This document shows positions 35,753 through 47,812 of a DNA stretch of 64,000 bases, piece after piece. The notes below the pieces were generated by a model. That model worked only from the letters and a program-made list of their open reading frames with translations, ran no database searches and was not told where the DNA came from. Each line of letters starts with the position of its first letter. The first letter of the stretch is position 1. The stretch is from Fremontodendron californicum (lineage: Eukaryota > Streptophyta > Magnoliopsida > Malvales > Malvaceae): NCBI GenBank assembly GCA_030761205.1, contig JAULJL010000021.1, positions 7,979,160 through 8,043,159 of the forward strand, read 5' to 3'. The position numbers and the translations under genes were made by a program.

Positions 35753-36991
35753 AATTTTGTTAAGTTTGACAAAGTTAACTACTACAATATTTCTTGCTCA
35801 TTATAAAACCATTGGGCCAGCTGCTAAATGCTAATTTTACCCTAGTAGCTGCTGCTGATATTGCTCAACTATGTCTTTGTCTCCTTTGTCCTGTCAAGTT
35901 TCCTTGAATGTGAAGTCAATTAATTTGTGTTTCAGTTTGACAGAAGGGGACCCAAGAAAGAATGAATGATGGATGGAGTAGATTGAAGGAATTTTATCCT
36001 TTTTCTCTTAACTCTTTCCAGTGAACCTAAATTCTACATCCTACCAAGTTTTACAATCTTCATTTATTTTGCAGATTATGTTTGCATCAGATCTCTTAAA
36101 TAGCAGTACAACTGCCCAACCACAAGCTGCTAACTGATGACCCTAGGAGGTGTCTCTCATCCGATAATTTTAGATGCTATACAAAAATACACAAAAAAAA
36201 ATATTTAAAAAATAATATGAATTACATTAACATATAAAAATTTATATAAAATAAATTATTATAATATTAAAATTAATATAAATATATAATATTTTAAATA
36301 TAATTATAATACGAAAAAATAACACTGATAAAATATTAATTGTGCATTTGGTAAAAAGCCTTATTAAATGTTCTATTGAAAAAGGAAGTAGATGGATGAA
36401 TATGTGAAGCATATAAAATCACAAGGCTAAGGTAAGGCCCATAAAAATTAAAACAGACAAGGGGGTTGTTAACATGGGGCTACCACTCTCATTAGCATAT
36501 TAGCTTGGCAATTAAATATGTTTAGTAGATCTTTCCAATGTGTCTTTAAGACCCAACAAACATGTGTATCCATGTGTTCAGATTCAGGGCAAAACCTTCT
36601 TACAGAAATATTAAAAACCAGACCACATTTCTTTGCCATAACAATCAAGGTACAAAGATTAAAGAATTACAAATTATTTTTTTTAACAGAAAACTTCTGC
36701 AGATCATAAAGTGAACACAGATAATCATAATACTGGTCAAACAAATCTTCTCCTCCTTGAACCAGTTTCACTTTGTCCAAATTCAGTGCTGATCTCAGCC
36801 ACCTAACCAGGCAGCTATGTAAACCAGAACTGTTTGCAGATATATAGAAACAAAAGAAGAAATGTAAGAAAATAGTGTGAGATTACTAATGGAATAGAGT
36901 CCAAGAAAGATCATAAACAGGTAACCAAATGTAATGTGTATTAACCAAAGTCAAGATAAGCCACCAAGTTGTTCTCTTTAGCCTCTAACAG
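35753..36991. other. intergenic DNA and 3' flank of the minus-strand gene
   Basis: No gene is seen. 36180-36340 is very A/T-rich. The last few hundred bases before 36992 are of mixed composition and probably hold the 3' UTR of the minus-strand gene. Confidence 0.35.
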
Positions 36992-38236
36992 CTAACAAGG
37001 AATTGCTGGGAGATTGGGAGTTGCGTTTTTGTTGTTTGATTCTCTAATGATTGTATTTCTCTTACCAGAAGAAGGCTTGTTGAAAGCTCTCATGGGACTG
37101 GCAAAAGCCCAACCCCAATTCTTACTCCTCCCATGAACAAGAGCCCCAGCTGATGATGATTTCCCATTGACATGAACATGATCCTCAGCTGAAGAGGATA
37201 CCCTGTAAGAAGATGAAGATGAGGATGATGATGAAGAAGAAGAAGATGTCATGATGAAACCACCAAAAAGGCCACCACACTTGACTCTTTCTTTAACTCC
37301 AGAAGATGAGGCAGAAACAACTTTCCGTTTGCCTTCCCTTTGTGACTCCACTCTCTTGAGAGTGCAATCCCCAAACCCAGTTGAGATTCTTTCAAAGAAA
37401 TCACCAGAGAAACTCCTGCTTCCACAACCAACAGATCTGGATCTTGAAACCTTGCGCTCAAATGATGATGCAGATGAAGTGGCTTGACTATTAGGACTTT
37501 CATCATCCTCCTCCACCACCACATTAATGCTTCCTTTCCTCGACAATGATGATCCCAAGCATTTCTCCCTCGGCTTCACGACAGAACCAGTGGCTACTGC
37601 TACTGTCGGCGGTGCTATAGAAGTAATCTTATCTAGTTTTTGGGTACTATGGGATTTGGAAGAAAGATAAAGAAATGACCAGAAACCACCTCTCTTTCTG
37701 GGGCTAAAGTCCTCAGCATCATCAATAGAAGCATCCAAGAACCGGCCTCTCCTAGGAGTTGTAGTCGACGACTTGCTTCTCTTAAAAACGATATCAGCAG
37801 CAGCATGATGATGATGATGATGATCTGATGATACCACCATGATCTTCTTCTTCTTCTTCTTCTTTGACAAAAGGAAGGGAATCCTCGCTCGCCTAGTATA
37901 ATATTCTTGATCATGACTATTATTGCCATTATCATTCCTACTTATTGTTGACGTGGGACGAACAGACAGAGAAAGAGAAGTAGAAGAAGTTCCAACACCA
38001 CCATTGCCACAACTAGCAGCAACGGCACCAGTATCAGATCTAGAAGAAGATGATGAGCCACGAATAGGTAAAGGAAAAGAAGAAGAAGAAGAAACCAACT
38101 TCCCTAGCTTTTCCTGAAGGCAAAATGAACAGATCCCACCAGGGTTGGTCCTATAAGGATGATTACTGCACTGCATACCATCTCCTATATCTTCTTCACC
38201 AACTCTACCTCCTTTGTTTCCTTCCATCATGTTCAT
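36992..38236 (-). CDS. plant-specific protein with N-terminal C-x2-H-x9-C-x2-C motif
   Basis: Single exon, 414 aa from the ATG at 38236; the open frame extends only five codons further, to a TTG. Near the N-terminus lies MQCSNHPYRTNPGGICSFC, with C23, H26, C36 and C39 spaced as a possible metal site, followed by LQEKLGKLVSS. This resembles the start of the OCTOPUS/DUF740-type plant family, which acts at the plasma membrane in phloem differentiation, but the rest is too diverged for me to assign it. The remainder is low-complexity: poly-Ser, seven Lys, six His, and a 12-Ser run near the C-terminus. Small conserved-looking islands include GGFWSFLYL, SRSRSVGCGSRSFSGDFFERISTGFGDC and NWGWAFASPMRAF. 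Homopolymers match long GAA/GAT triplet runs in the DNA. Function is unknown. Confidence 0.85.
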   Translation of the reverse strand: MNMMEGNKGGRVGEEDIGDGMQCSNHPYRTNPGGICSFCLQEKLGKLVSSSSSFPLPIRGSSSSSRSDTGAVAASCGNGGVGTSSTSLSLSVRPTSTISRNDNGNNSHDQEYYTRRARIPFLLSKKKKKKKIMVVSSDHHHHHHAAADIVFKRSKSSTTTPRRGRFLDASIDDAEDFSPRKRGGFWSFLYLSSKSHSTQKLDKITSIAPPTVAVATGSVVKPREKCLGSSLSRKGSINVVVEEDDESPNSQATSSASSFERKVSRSRSVGCGSRSFSGDFFERISTGFGDCTLKRVESQREGKRKVVSASSSGVKERVKCGGLFGGFIMTSSSSSSSSSSSSSYRVSSSAEDHVHVNGKSSSAGALVHGRSKNWGWAFASPMRAFNKPSSGKRNTIIRESNNKNATPNLPAIPC

Positions 38237-38572
38237 GTTGTTATCTTCCAAAGCAATAAAATCTCTTGAGATTCTACAAGCTACAAATCTTTTCCTTGTT
38301 ATTGTTATTGCTCTGTTTTCATATCAAAGATATGGGCTATTGGGCTATTTTTCCCAAGTCATTTACTCTTTTTCCGGCTGTGAAAGAGAGAGACAGAGAT
38401 GGGAAGGGAAGCAAACAAAAGAAGGGGAGCAGAGGGTCAGAGAGTGTAATTGAGTGGGGGGAAAAATGGCATTGAAGTAAGCAGGAAAGAGGGGTAGGGG
38501 TAGGGGAAGGACTGAAAGGGAGAGAGTCCCCAGGAGCACGTGCAAGACTGACCTTACCAATACACTAATAAA
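38237..38572 (-). promoter_or_regulatory. 5' flank of the Cys/His-motif gene
   Basis: Read on the minus strand, this has long pyrimidine tracts (complement of 'gagagagacagagatggg' and 'ggggaaggactgaaaggg'), as plant leaders often do. No clear TATA box was found. Confidence 0.35.
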
Positions 38573-39153
38573 GGGTTAATATGAAAAACATGCACTCCAT
38601 CAAATTATTGTGAAATGATATAATTAATAAAAGTTATTTGAAAAATAGAAATGAATCATTAAAAATTATTATAAAAGATATTTTAAAGATAAAATTATTT
38701 TTGATAAAAAAATTTCTCTTCTTTTTTTTCTTTTATTTTTTAATATAATTTTTAATTAAAAAATAAATATTCTGAAAATAAAAAATTTTTAATTTTAAAA
38801 AATAAATTTTTAAATTTTTTATTTACTTTTTTTAATTAAAAAATTTTAAAAAATAAAAATAATATGCCTAAAATTAATTTTTCTTTATTTTTTAAATTTT
38901 TTTTAAATTTTAAAAATTACATATATTTAAATATTTTATTTTTTAAATTTATTTTCAATTAAAATTTTTAAAAAATAATATTTATTTAATGAAAGAAAAA
39001 AGAAAAGTAAGTTTTTTCATTAAGGATAATTTTATCTTTACAATATCTTTTATAATAATTTCTAATTATTCATTTTTCTTTTTCAAATAACTTTAATTCA
39101 TTATACCATTTTATAATAATTTTATATGGAGTGCATGTTTTTCATATTTTCCC
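38573..39153. mobile_element. Mutator-type MITE with 9-bp target duplication
   Basis: It starts 'gggttaatatgaaaaacatg' and ends 'catgtttttcatattttccc'. The inverted repeats extend about 140 bp ('caaattattgtgaaatgat' against 'cattataccattttataataatttt'). It is flanked by 'actaataaa' at 38564-38572 and 39154-39162. The interior is almost only A/T and non-coding. Long TIRs plus a 9-bp duplication indicate the Mutator superfamily. Confidence 0.82.
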
Positions 39154-39162
39154 ACTAATAAA

Positions 39163-40229
39163 TAAAGTGTATAAACAAAGACAAATCTTAAACCCTTCAA
39201 CTTTTTGCCTCAAAGCACCGGCACAGGAATCTACAAACAAAACTCTGTCTCTCCCCTCTTCCCTCTCACGTACTCTGAGCTTTAGCTCTGGAGGCTTGCT
39301 ATTTTTCTTTTTTCTTTTTTTATGTCAGAATTAGAAATGGTACCGCGCTCCGCTGACGGTGTAAAATTGTGAAAATTATAATATTAATTGAATGATATTT
39401 ATAAAAGAAAAAAATTTAGAAGTTATTTTATACACCTGCATACCTATATGTTACACAAATTTTTTATTTAATTTAAAATATTTAAATTCCATATTTATTT
39501 TATATATATATTCAGATATATATATATATATAAATATAAATTTTAAAATATATAAAATAACTTAAAAATTAATTATATCTTATATATTCGTATACAATAG
39601 ACCTGTTCATGAAACGGATTATCCGGTCAAACTAGAAACTCATCTGATATTTAAAAAAGTTTGGACAAAAATATTAAGCACAAAAATGAGTTTGGACAAA
39701 ATTTTAAACTCATTTTTTAAACCAGCAGGACCGGGCCTTGGGTAAAAAATTTTAGGCCCGATCCCGACCCAAATACTATTATATAATAATTAATATATAT
39801 TTTATATTTAATAATAAATAATTTAATTTATAAATTTATACAATTATTTTATTACCCTTAAATTTTAATCTGTAAAAAAAACACATCACAGTTAATCAGT
39901 TACACATTTACTGCCAAAACCTTTCTTACCTTAACCCTAAATTCTCAACTCTCAATCTCAAACTCAAACACAGCCGCAACCTTTCAAACCCTAAATTCTA
40001 TCTCACCTCTCAATCGTCTCGGCATTGAAAGATTTTTCTCTTTTATATGCTCTCAAAGTGAAAGTGGATTGAAGTTGAAATTGTCAATCTCAAAGGCAAA
40101 CGGAACCCCGGGGAGTTTTTTACCGTGAGCTTCCCTAAGTTATTTTTCAATTTCTTAATCTTCATTGCTGGTGGACTATGTCACTTTGTTGTTTGTCTCC
40201 TGTTTTCTATCCTTGTCCTGTTTTTCTTT
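39163..40229. other. intergenic DNA with one transposon end and a leader-like stretch
   Basis: 39600-39790 starts 'tagacctgttcatgaaacgg' and includes 'gaccgggccttgggtaaaaa', a dispersed repeat end. 39920-40130 looks like a transcribed leader ('accctaaattctcaactctc'), but I find no coding sequence attached to it. 'ttttttaccgtgagcttc' at about 40115 is echoed by 'ttttttacggtacgcttctc' at about 40887, so part of it may be duplicated. Confidence 0.35.
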
Positions 40230-40750
40230 GGGTAAATATGAAAAACATGGTCTCAATAATTGAATAATTATTAAATAATTTAATAGTTAAGAATTATTTA
40301 AAAAAATAATAATTAGAAATTGTTATTAAGGATATTTTAAGACAAAATTAAAAAACTTTTTTTTTTCATTAAAAAATTATTATTTTTTGAAAATTTTAAT
40401 TAAAAATAAATTAAAAAATAAAATATTTAAATATTTATTTTTTAAAAATTTTAAAAAATAAAAAATTATTTTGAGAAGTATTATTTGTATTATTTATTAT
40501 TTTTTAATTAAAAAAGTAAATAAAAAAAATTTATGTTTTAAAATTAAAAATTTTATTTTTAGAAAATTTTATTTTTATTTAAAAAAATTAATTAAAAAAA
40601 AGAAAAAAAAAAGAGAAGATTGTTTTTTTATTAAGGGTAATTTTATATTTATAATTTTTTTAAACAATTTTTATTATTATTTTTAAATAATTCTTATTTA
40701 GTATACCATTTAATAATTATTGTATTGAAAATGACATGTTTTTCATATTG
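40230..40750. mobile_element. second copy of the Mutator-type MITE family
   Basis: It starts 'gggtaaatatgaaaaacatg' and ends 'gacatgtttttcatattg', sharing the end sequence and the inner motifs ('aaggatattttaa', 'ataccatttaataattat') with 38573-39153. The right end runs into a long T tract, so the exact border and target duplication are not clear. Confidence 0.7.
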
Positions 40751-41280
40751 TTTTTTTTTTTTTTTCTAACTTCTAGAGTTATGATTCAATGTCACTTTGT
40801 TGTTTGTCTATCTTGATGGTGACCTTTCTCGAGCTTGTCACTGGTTTTATGTCTTCCAAGTCCTTTCGAAAAAATTCTAAGAAAAGTTTTTTACGGTACG
40901 CTTCTCATCAGTTTAAGTAAATTAAGATCGTTAGATGAAAAATAATTCATCTTCACCGTTGAAGTTCCCAAAAAAAGGGAAATTGTTTTAACCGGTTAAC
41001 CCCGTAACTATGAAGAAGCCAATATTCCAACCTCTCTCAAAAGCAAACCCCAAAAATTTCCTTTGAATAGCCCTTAAAATCTGAAACCCTAAAAATTAGA
41101 ATACCAACAAATCCCAAAAAATTCAGTCTTCACCTCCATCGGCCAGGAGATCTCCCCCCAAGATCCACCTCCATCGTGGTTAGCAACTGAGGAGCACCGC
41201 GAACAAACCCAAGATCCACTGCCAAAAATTGGTAAAAGCATGAAGAAATATACTCATCAGTATCTCATCCTTTTTGTTTT

Positions 41281-43752
41281 GCATTTCTTTATCCTTACAA
41301 GCTCAAAGCTTGGTGTATTAATGGCGTATTTGAGTGGTTTGAGATCCATTTTGAGGTGGGGTATTCATCACCGGCTAAAAGTGGCATTATGGAAGACCTT
41401 GGCCTTTCTCTAGCTGAGGTAAAATAAATGCTAGCAAAACCAATAGTCAAAAGTTGAATACTAAAGGTTTAAATTGCAGAATAACCTTTTGAACTATGGT
41501 TGGATTTCATTTTCTCAGTATCATCTTTGGGAAAGTGATCTGATCATTCAATATTGAGATTAAAAAGTTGAATCTTATACTGAATCAAAGTAGAATAAAC
41601 ACATGTTTATCTTTTTTCTTTCTTTTTTTCTCTTTTCCATAATATTTGTAGTCAGTAATTATCTTCACTCACTGAACACTGATGCAGTATGCAGTTTTTG
41701 CTTCGACAATGACAGTTGGAGGGATGCTTGGAGCAGTATGTAGTGGGAAGATCGCAGATCTTGTAGGCCGAAGAGGTGTAAGTATTTCTATTACCCTTAA
41801 CATTTATTCAAAATGCTCGGTATGTAAGTAATTTTTCCAACTTCTTAGCTACATGATATTTCTGATAGCAGGCAATGGGAATTTCAGAAATTTTCTGCAT
41901 CACAGGGTGGCTTGCAATAGTATTCTCAAAGGTTCGTCTTTCAGAAATTTTCAAACAATCCAAGGCACTAATAACTGATAAGAATGAAATGATTAATGAA
42001 AAGAACTGAAAACCAACCAAACTGCAAGCCAAATTAAGTTATTAATCTTCTTTTTCCTTTTATTCTCTTTTTGACCTTTAATTGGTATTGTCCAATGTCG
42101 AATGTTTGTTGAAGGATGCTCTGTGGCTTGACCTGGGAAGACTTCTAGTTGGATGTGGAGCTGGGGTTCTTTGTTATGTGGTAACTTCAGTAAATTACTC
42201 AAATTTCTAACATGATTCACCGGTATGGTAAAAGTCTGTTTTTTCAATCTTTTCTTATACAGATTCTTGCGTATGTTGCTGAAATTTCTACTAAGAATGT
42301 TAGGGGTACATTGATGTCGCTTAATACCGTATGTATAAATCTTTCATTGCATATTTTGATTGCAGGGAGCAGATTTTCATTAGCTGATATATGTTAGTTT
42401 TTACAGTTAATGCTATGCTGCGGCAAGGCACTCATGTTTGTTATCGGTTCTCTGATCAATTGGCGCACCTCAGCTCTTATAGGTCACTTCTTTTGATATA
42501 TTTTAGGGTCATTAGCTAATAGATTAAACTTTTAGTTGATTACTTGTTAACTATCTTAAAGCCTCTTTTCCAATAATGATGATATCATTTAAAATTAGGT
42601 ACTTAAGAAGCTGCAATTAATTTTGTTTTCAGGAGTCATACCATGTGTTCTACAACTGGTAGGAGTTTTTTTCATTCCAGAGTCTCCAAGATGGCTGGTC
42701 AGTGGGGTTTAATACTTTTTTTTAGACTAAATTTATAGACATATATAGATAGGCTATAGCAATCAAGAGAATATGGCATGACAATTCATTAATGTGTCCA
42801 AATTGGTAATGGTAACCATCTGCAGGCCAAGACTAATTGAACAAAAGAGTTTGAAGCTGCGCTGCAGCGCCTTAGGGGAGAAAGTGCTGATATTTCTCAA
42901 GAAGCTGCTGATATCAGAGTAAAATTTCATCTTTTCTTGAGTCACTAATAATTTTCAGTTTACAAAGTTAAAAGTTTAACTTTCTTAAGAACTTGCTTTT
43001 CAATCTCTTCATGTATATATTGTATAGGAGTGAGACAGGTTTTTGCTATGTGACAGGAGTACACAGAATACATGCAGCAGATTTCAGATGGAGGGATTCT
43101 GAATCTCTTTCAGCAGAGATATATCAATCCATTGATTGTGAGAGAGATATAATGAGATATAAAATAGTTTTATTGTCAACAGCTGCTTTATGCTGCTTAT
43201 TTGATCTATAATTCTATAGGCAAATTGTTTCAGGTTGGTGCAGGACTCATGGTGTTCCAGCAATTTGGAGGCCTAAATGGTTTTTCCTACTATGCAAGTT
43301 TTATTTTTAAGTCTGCTGGTAAATTATGGAACTATCCTTGTTTAATTGACTGTGAAAACATAGATTGAAAAATGTTTGTAGACAAAGAATTCTTGGTCTT
43401 TGATAGGTTTTCCCAGCAAGGTTGGATCTATTGCAGTAGCTGTTCTTCAGGTTAGTAATGACATTGACAATACCTTAACCATTTGACATCAGATTAAACA
43501 TTTTACTGGTGCATTCTACTACATAGGGGATGTTGTTTAGCAGATTCTAATGGCTACTCTGGGAGTACTCTTCATCGATAAGTTAGGACGATGACCACTT
43601 CTGCTGGTTAGTATAAACAAGAATTTTCTTCCAATCATATCTATAAAAGTTTATCAGCAATTTTAAACATTCAATTGCACCAATCTTTGCAGATATTTGC
43701 AGCTGGAACATGTTTGGGTTGTGTCATTACAGGATTTTCATTCTTCTTGCAG
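41281..43752 (+). pseudogene. ERD6-like sugar transporter pseudogene
   Basis: Exon-like pieces with mostly good GT-AG borders: about 41353-41418, 41688-41777, 41872-41931, 42115-42180, 42263-42328, 42407-42482, 42633-42697, 42826-42918, 43057-43137, 43234-43318, 43407-43450, 43544-43606, 43693-43752. They encode GYSSPAKSGIMEDLGLSLAE, FASTMTVGGMLGAVCSGKIADLVGRRG, ILAYVAEISTKNVRGTL, FFIPESPRWL and [18 protein letters not shown]. These are the signatures of the vacuolar monosaccharide transporter family (MFS sugar porters). Two in-frame TGA codons break it: 42838, and 43592 where GRRPLLL would be. The exons for the last membrane spans are missing and the first exon is unclear. I judge it non-functional; transcripts remain possible. 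Confidence 0.85.
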
Positions 43753-45337
43753 GTTTCTTCTTAAGTAGACTCTACATGTTTTTGCTTTTTCTTTTTTCCT
43801 TTTAATTTTCCAGCTGCCTTTTTCATATATAAATAATCTAAGAATATATAAATAATATTCTTAGTTTTAGTTGCCTCCTTTCATCTCACTTTATGTTGTT
43901 TATTGAACTTCATTTTGCATTCTTTCATTGCTATACTTCAAATTGAGTTGATTATACTATGTTAACACAAAATCTTATTTTGGTTTTGCCAAAGGTATGA
44001 AATTTCAGTGCATCTTTCTCATGTATCTTTTTCCATAAATCGTTTGTTTTTGAAACTTGTCTTTTTATGCTTTATTATTCATTATGCAGACTCCAACTAG
44101 CTTGTATTGAAATAGCAGAAAGATGTCTACTGAAGCTCCCCCCACCATGCTGAGACGCCAAGATTCATATGCTGGGATTTTTTGCCAACATCAAGATTGC
44201 AAGGGATTCTCTTCGCAGCCTCATTTTAGGATAGAGTAATCTTTGGAGTGTAATTTGGGATGAAATTTTGATAGGGAGGTATTGAGTGAATTTTCTGGAA
44301 ACTTACTTTATGATGTTCATTTTAGAATTTTACAATGAAATTTATTGTACTGATTATGGTGTTTGTATTCCTTGGTGTTGGTACATTTGCATTTTAGAAT
44401 AAAATCTATAAAATTCTGTCAGATGATTGTTTCTTAGCTATTTCAGGTATTCATATGGGACAACCTGGCAATTCTTACCATGCCAATGATGTCTTTATCC
44501 CCAAAATTTAGGGAGAACTTGAATTTTAAAACCTTAAGAAAGAAATTTGTGTAACAATTAGAATAAGATCTTGATTTTTATTTATCAAAAATAGATGAGC
44601 AAGTATAAGGTAATATTTGTAATGGATCAAGTTAAGTTGCTTAGGTTGAACAAGTTTTATTATTTAAAAATATATATTTGTATTTTTTTTTCTAATTTAA
44701 CTTTTATAAAAGAATGAAAATTACAACTTTATATAATATTTATTACTTCTCTTGTATTTAATTAAGATTTTAATCTAATATTTTTTAAAAATATTTTAAT
44801 CATTTTATTCTCAATACCCAGTAAAGCTAACAATGTTGGACATTTTATACAACCATCCCAAATAAAATGTTAAGTACCATAATTATGGTAAAAGAAAGAT
44901 AAGCAAAACATACTTTTAATACACCCATAAGTCCATAACCTAAAATTATGTCATAGTATTATAGTTGTGGAAACACATTTAAGGAGATTTACTTATGTGA
45001 CTATGTGAGTTTGAAGTCGTTTTTAAGAGTTTTAAGGACTTGGCTTTAATAGTGTTCAAGAAAAGTGACGTTATATGGTTATAAAAGTATTATTTGATAT
45101 TATATGTTAAAATTATTGTATTAGATGTGTTTAATTAATTAAATGAGATAAATAGTTTAAAGCATAATGTATCATGCAATTTGATTAATTTTAACATATT
45201 TTTATTAAATCAAGGTTCAATCAAAAGACTATTTTATTTATGTAATTAATTTTTAAAATTATCAAAATTTTGGATTTTTTTTAAAAAGGATTAAAGGACA
45301 AAATTATCACCGTAATTTATATTACATTAATACATGA
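43753..45337. other. intergenic DNA downstream of the transporter pseudogene
   Basis: No exon of the missing transporter C-terminus could be recognised here. 44090-44240 is of mixed composition ('ctgaagctccccccaccatg') but has no family motif. The rest is AT-rich. Confidence 0.4.
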
Positions 45338-47350
45338 CAACTTTTGATTCCCTTTTTTCAATTACATAAATACATGATAATATCCTTTAATGATTTTTGT
45401 AATTTGTCATGTTTATATATAATTTTGGTCATGTTTATATATAAAAAAAATTACATAAATATATGACAACTTTTGATTCCCAAAAAAAGAATTACATAAA
45501 TACATGACAACATCCTTTTAATGATTTACGTAATTTGTCATGTTTATATGTAAATTGTCATGTTTATATGTAAGTTGTCATGTTTATATGTAATTTGTTA
45601 TGTATATATGTAATATGTCATGTTTATATGTAATTTATCATGTTTATATGTAATTCGTCAAGTTTATATGTAATTTATCACATTTATATGTAATTTGTCA
45701 TGTTTATATGTAATTTGTCATTTGTCATGTTTATATGTAATTTGTCAAGTTTATATGTAATTTGTCATGTTTATATGTAATTTAATGAACAAAATGTATA
45801 TATGTAATTCGTCATGTTTATATGTAATTCGTCAAGTTCATATGTAAATTTATAATATTTTAATTTGTCAAGTTATATGAAATTTGTCAAGTTGATATGT
45901 AATTTGTCATGTTTATATGTAATTCGTCAAGTTCATATGTAATTTGTCATGTTCATATGTAATTCGTGAATTTGTCAAGTTGATATGTAATTTGTCATGT
46001 TTATATGTAATTCGTCAAGTTCATATGTAATTTGTCATGTTCATATGTAATTCGTGAATTTGTCAAGTTCATATGTAATTTGTCAAGTTGATATGTAATT
46101 CGTCAAGTTCATATGTAATTTGTCATGTTCATATGTAATTCGTGAATTTGTTAAGTTCATATGTAATTTGTCAAGTTGATATGTAATTCGTCAAGTTCAT
46201 ATGTAATTTGACATGTTCATATGTAATTCGTGAATTTGTCAAGTTCATATGTAATTTGTCAAGTTGATATGTAATTCGTCAAGTTCATATGTAATTTATC
46301 ATGTTCATATGTAATTCGTGAATTTGTCAAGTTCATATGTAATTTGTCATGTTCATATGTAATTCGTCAAGTTCATATGTAATTTATCATGTTCATATGT
46401 AATTCGAGAATTTGTCAAGTTCATATGTAATTTGTCAAGTTGATATGTAATTCGTCAAGTTCATATGTAATTTCTCATGTTCATATGTAATTCGGGAATT
46501 TGTCAAGTTGATATGTAATTTGTCAAGTTGATATGTAATTCGTCAAGTTCATATGTAATTGGTCATGTTCATATGTAATTCGGGAATTTGTCAAGTTGAT
46601 ATGTAATTTGTCAAGTTGATATGTAATTCGTCAAGTTCATATGTAATTTGTCATGTTCATATGTAATTCGTGAATTTGTCAAGTTCATATGTAATTTGTC
46701 AAGTTGATATGTAATTCGTCAAGTTCATATGTAATTTATCATGTTCATATGTAATTCGGGAATTTGTCAAGTTCATATGTAATTTGTCAAGTTGATATGT
46801 AATTCGTCAAGTTCATATGTAATTTCTCATGTTCATATGTAATTCGGGAATTTGTCAAGTTGATATGTAATTTGTCAAGTTGATATGTAATTCGTCAAGT
46901 TCATATGTAATTGGTCATGTTCATATGTAATTCGGGAATTTGTCAAGTTGATATGTAATTTGTCAAGTTGATATGTAATTGGTCATGTTCATATGTAATT
47001 CGGGAATTTGTCAAGTTGATATGTAATTTGTCAAGTTGATATGTAATTTGTCAAGTTCATATGTAATTCGTCATGTTCATATGTAATTCGTGAATTTGTC
47101 AAGTTCATATGTAATTTGTCAAGTTGATATGTAATTCGTCAAGTTCATATGTAATTTCTCATGTTCATATGTAATTTTTCAATTTGTCAAGTTTATATGT
47201 AATTTGTCATGTTTATATGTAATTCGTCAAGTTGATATGTAATTTGTCATGTTCATATGTGATTTTTCAATTTGTCAAGTTTATATGTAATTTGTCATGT
47301 TTTATATGTAATTCGTCAAGTTCATATGTAATTTGTCATGTTCATATGTA
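45338..47350 (+). repeat. minisatellite with ~20-bp units and 88-bp higher-order repeat
   Basis: The basic unit is 'ttcatatgtaatttgtcaag' (19-20 bp). From about 46080 on, four units plus a short 'gaatttg' piece form an 88-bp higher-order unit. The landmark 'cgggaatttg' or 'cgtgaatttg' falls at 46493, 46581, 46669 and 46757. The left edge (45338-45510) has diverged units in the opposite orientation ('acataaatacatgacaac'). Confidence 0.95.
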
Positions 47351-47721
47351 AAAAATGGTGACCTGGTAACCTGCTACTCAGGTTTCCTAATTTGGAGCTT
47401 ACCAAAACCTTACCGTAACAAACTTACGGTAGAACTTCCCGTCCTTTTGAGGTGGTAATTTGTCATGAATAGCAACCCTTGTGCTGCCATTACTTGTTGT
47501 CAAAATTTTCCCTGCTTGTGATGAACTGTATCCTGAATATAGAAAGAATTCAATCAGAAAAAGGAGGCAGAAAACTGGGATTACAAAAAAAAAAAAAAAT
47601 TTGGACGGATCGGGTTTGTATATCGTTTTAACAATATGGGCCGAGCCTGGTAAAAAAAACTTATCCGTGTTTCGGGCCGGGCCTGGACAGATACAAATGC
47701 TCTTAGCATCTTGTTTGGGTC
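47351..47721. other. flank between minisatellite and first mobile-domain element
   Basis: No gene. 47600-47710 contains 'atgggccgagcctgg' and 'cgggccgggcctgga', a dispersed repeat whose continuation ('gggtccggcccggcccatg', then 'ataggtctag') is seen at 51348 beyond the inserted element. The last bases 'gtttgggtc' (47713-47721) are the likely target site. Confidence 0.45.
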
Positions 47722-47812
47722 GACTTTTTTTATTTAGGTATTGCTAAAAAAAAATTATCAAAATATCAACGTTTTGAAATTATATACCAAAATACGCTTA
47801 TTTTAAAAATCA

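Noticed and set aside
39600..39790. A full hAT element starting tagacctgttcatg
   Set aside because: Only one end is visible; no matching right end or duplication was found.
40471..40686. Lys/Phe/Ile-rich frame
   Set aside because: It lies inside an AT-only MITE and reflects composition alone.
45338..47350. Minisatellite as a possible centromeric or telomeric repeat
   Set aside because: It is only 2 kb, its unit is 20 bp rather than ~150-180 bp, and it is not the plant telomere heptamer.
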